Under the pieces are notes generated by a model that saw only the letters and a list, made by a program, of their open reading frames with translations, made no database searches and had not been told where the DNA came from. The translations under genes and the position numbers were made by a program. From Clostridia bacterium (GTDB lineage Bacteria; Bacillota; Clostridia; Lachnospirales; Anaerotignaceae), in the NCBI GenBank assembly GCA_900757025.1, contig CAAEMG010000036.1, forward strand, positions 1 to 6,074: a stretch of DNA of 6,074 nt, written 5' to 3'. Shown here in pieces: positions 5,983-6,074 of the stretch (the first letter of the stretch is position 1; each line of letters begins with the position of its first letter).

Positions 5983-6074
5983 CGTATGAGGGCAATCCGA
6001 AAGACTTATTCAAAAGTCACCGACGCGGAAATCTGAAGCATTAGCGGATGCTTCAGTGAAACTGACAGGTACAA
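5983..6074 (+). mobile_element. Structured RNA cut by the window edge, possibly group II intron domain I
   Basis: Composition turns abruptly GC-richer near 5983 and the sequence folds well. TCCG (5996-5999) pairs with CGGA (6026-6029) around a hairpin GACTT/AAGTC (6003-6007 with 6014-6018). Next comes a perfect 9-bp hairpin, CTGAAGCAT/ATGCTTCAG (6033-6041 with 6048-6056), with loop TAGCGG. The order CGAC..GGAA.UCUGAAG..AGCGGA..AGGUA resembles, from memory, the early part of domain I in bacterial group IIC introns. The 5' boundary is not fixed: GTATG at 5984-5988 and GTGTG at 5855-5859 are only weak candidates for the GUGYG intron start, and domains II-VI and any reverse transcriptase would lie beyond the window. 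A riboswitch or other leader RNA is the main alternative, and the nearby promoter would favour that. I am confident it is a folded RNA, less so of its class. Confidence 0.45.

Noticed and set aside
5985..6074. Cyclic-di-GMP-I (GEMM) riboswitch, suggested by GGGCAA and GACGC
   Set aside because: The two strings are present, but the CC/GG helix, the tetraloop between them and the GACGCAAAGCC core are not matched; other class signatures I could recall (TPP, SAM, FMN, lysine, cobalamin, T-box) fit no better. Not fully excluded because the 3' part is missing.

Overview
The window reads as chromosome from a low-GC, Gram-positive-type anaerobe (Firmicutes, most likely class Clostridia). The clues are AT-rich intergenic DNA, strong AGGAGG-type ribosome binding sites, a pheS-pheT pair whose PheS carries the four-cysteine insert I associate with clostridial enzymes, a stand-alone PTS IIC of the Firmicutes type, and short stem-loops with T-runs as terminators. 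Genus cannot be fixed from the sequence.

Layout. 1-2831 (+): the 3' end of pheS, then complete pheT, together encoding phenylalanyl-tRNA synthetase, closed by a strong terminator that also faces the opposing genes. 2876-3407 (-): a two-gene unit of a small XRE-type (YozG-like) helix-turn-helix regulator and a small two-helix membrane protein, overlapping by 8 bases. Each gene carries one single-base frameshift, so as written neither full protein is made. 3408-3567: an AT-rich divergent control region with a 14-bp palindrome near the regulator and a 24-bp dyad just ahead of the next gene. 3568-4641 (+): a complete membrane transporter subunit, PTS EIIC of the stand-alone type, with no IIA or IIB beside it. 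4653-4739: two terminators back to back. 4749-5585 (-): uppP (bacA), undecaprenyl-diphosphatase, with its own promoter. 5653-5921: AT-rich and apparently empty. 5922-6074 (+): a promoter-like site followed by a GC-richer structured RNA that runs off the window and most resembles the start of a group II intron ribozyme.

How they fit together. pheS/pheT and uppP are ordinary housekeeping genes in separate transcription units. The accessory part is the regulator/membrane-protein pair facing the IIC gene. If the regulator acts locally, its natural targets are its own promoter and that of the IIC gene, but the frameshifts suggest the pair is decaying, unless they are sequence errors. I see no clear new defence or mobile system. 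The points most worth checking are the paired frameshifts, the dyad in front of the orphan IIC, and the cut-off structured RNA at the right edge.
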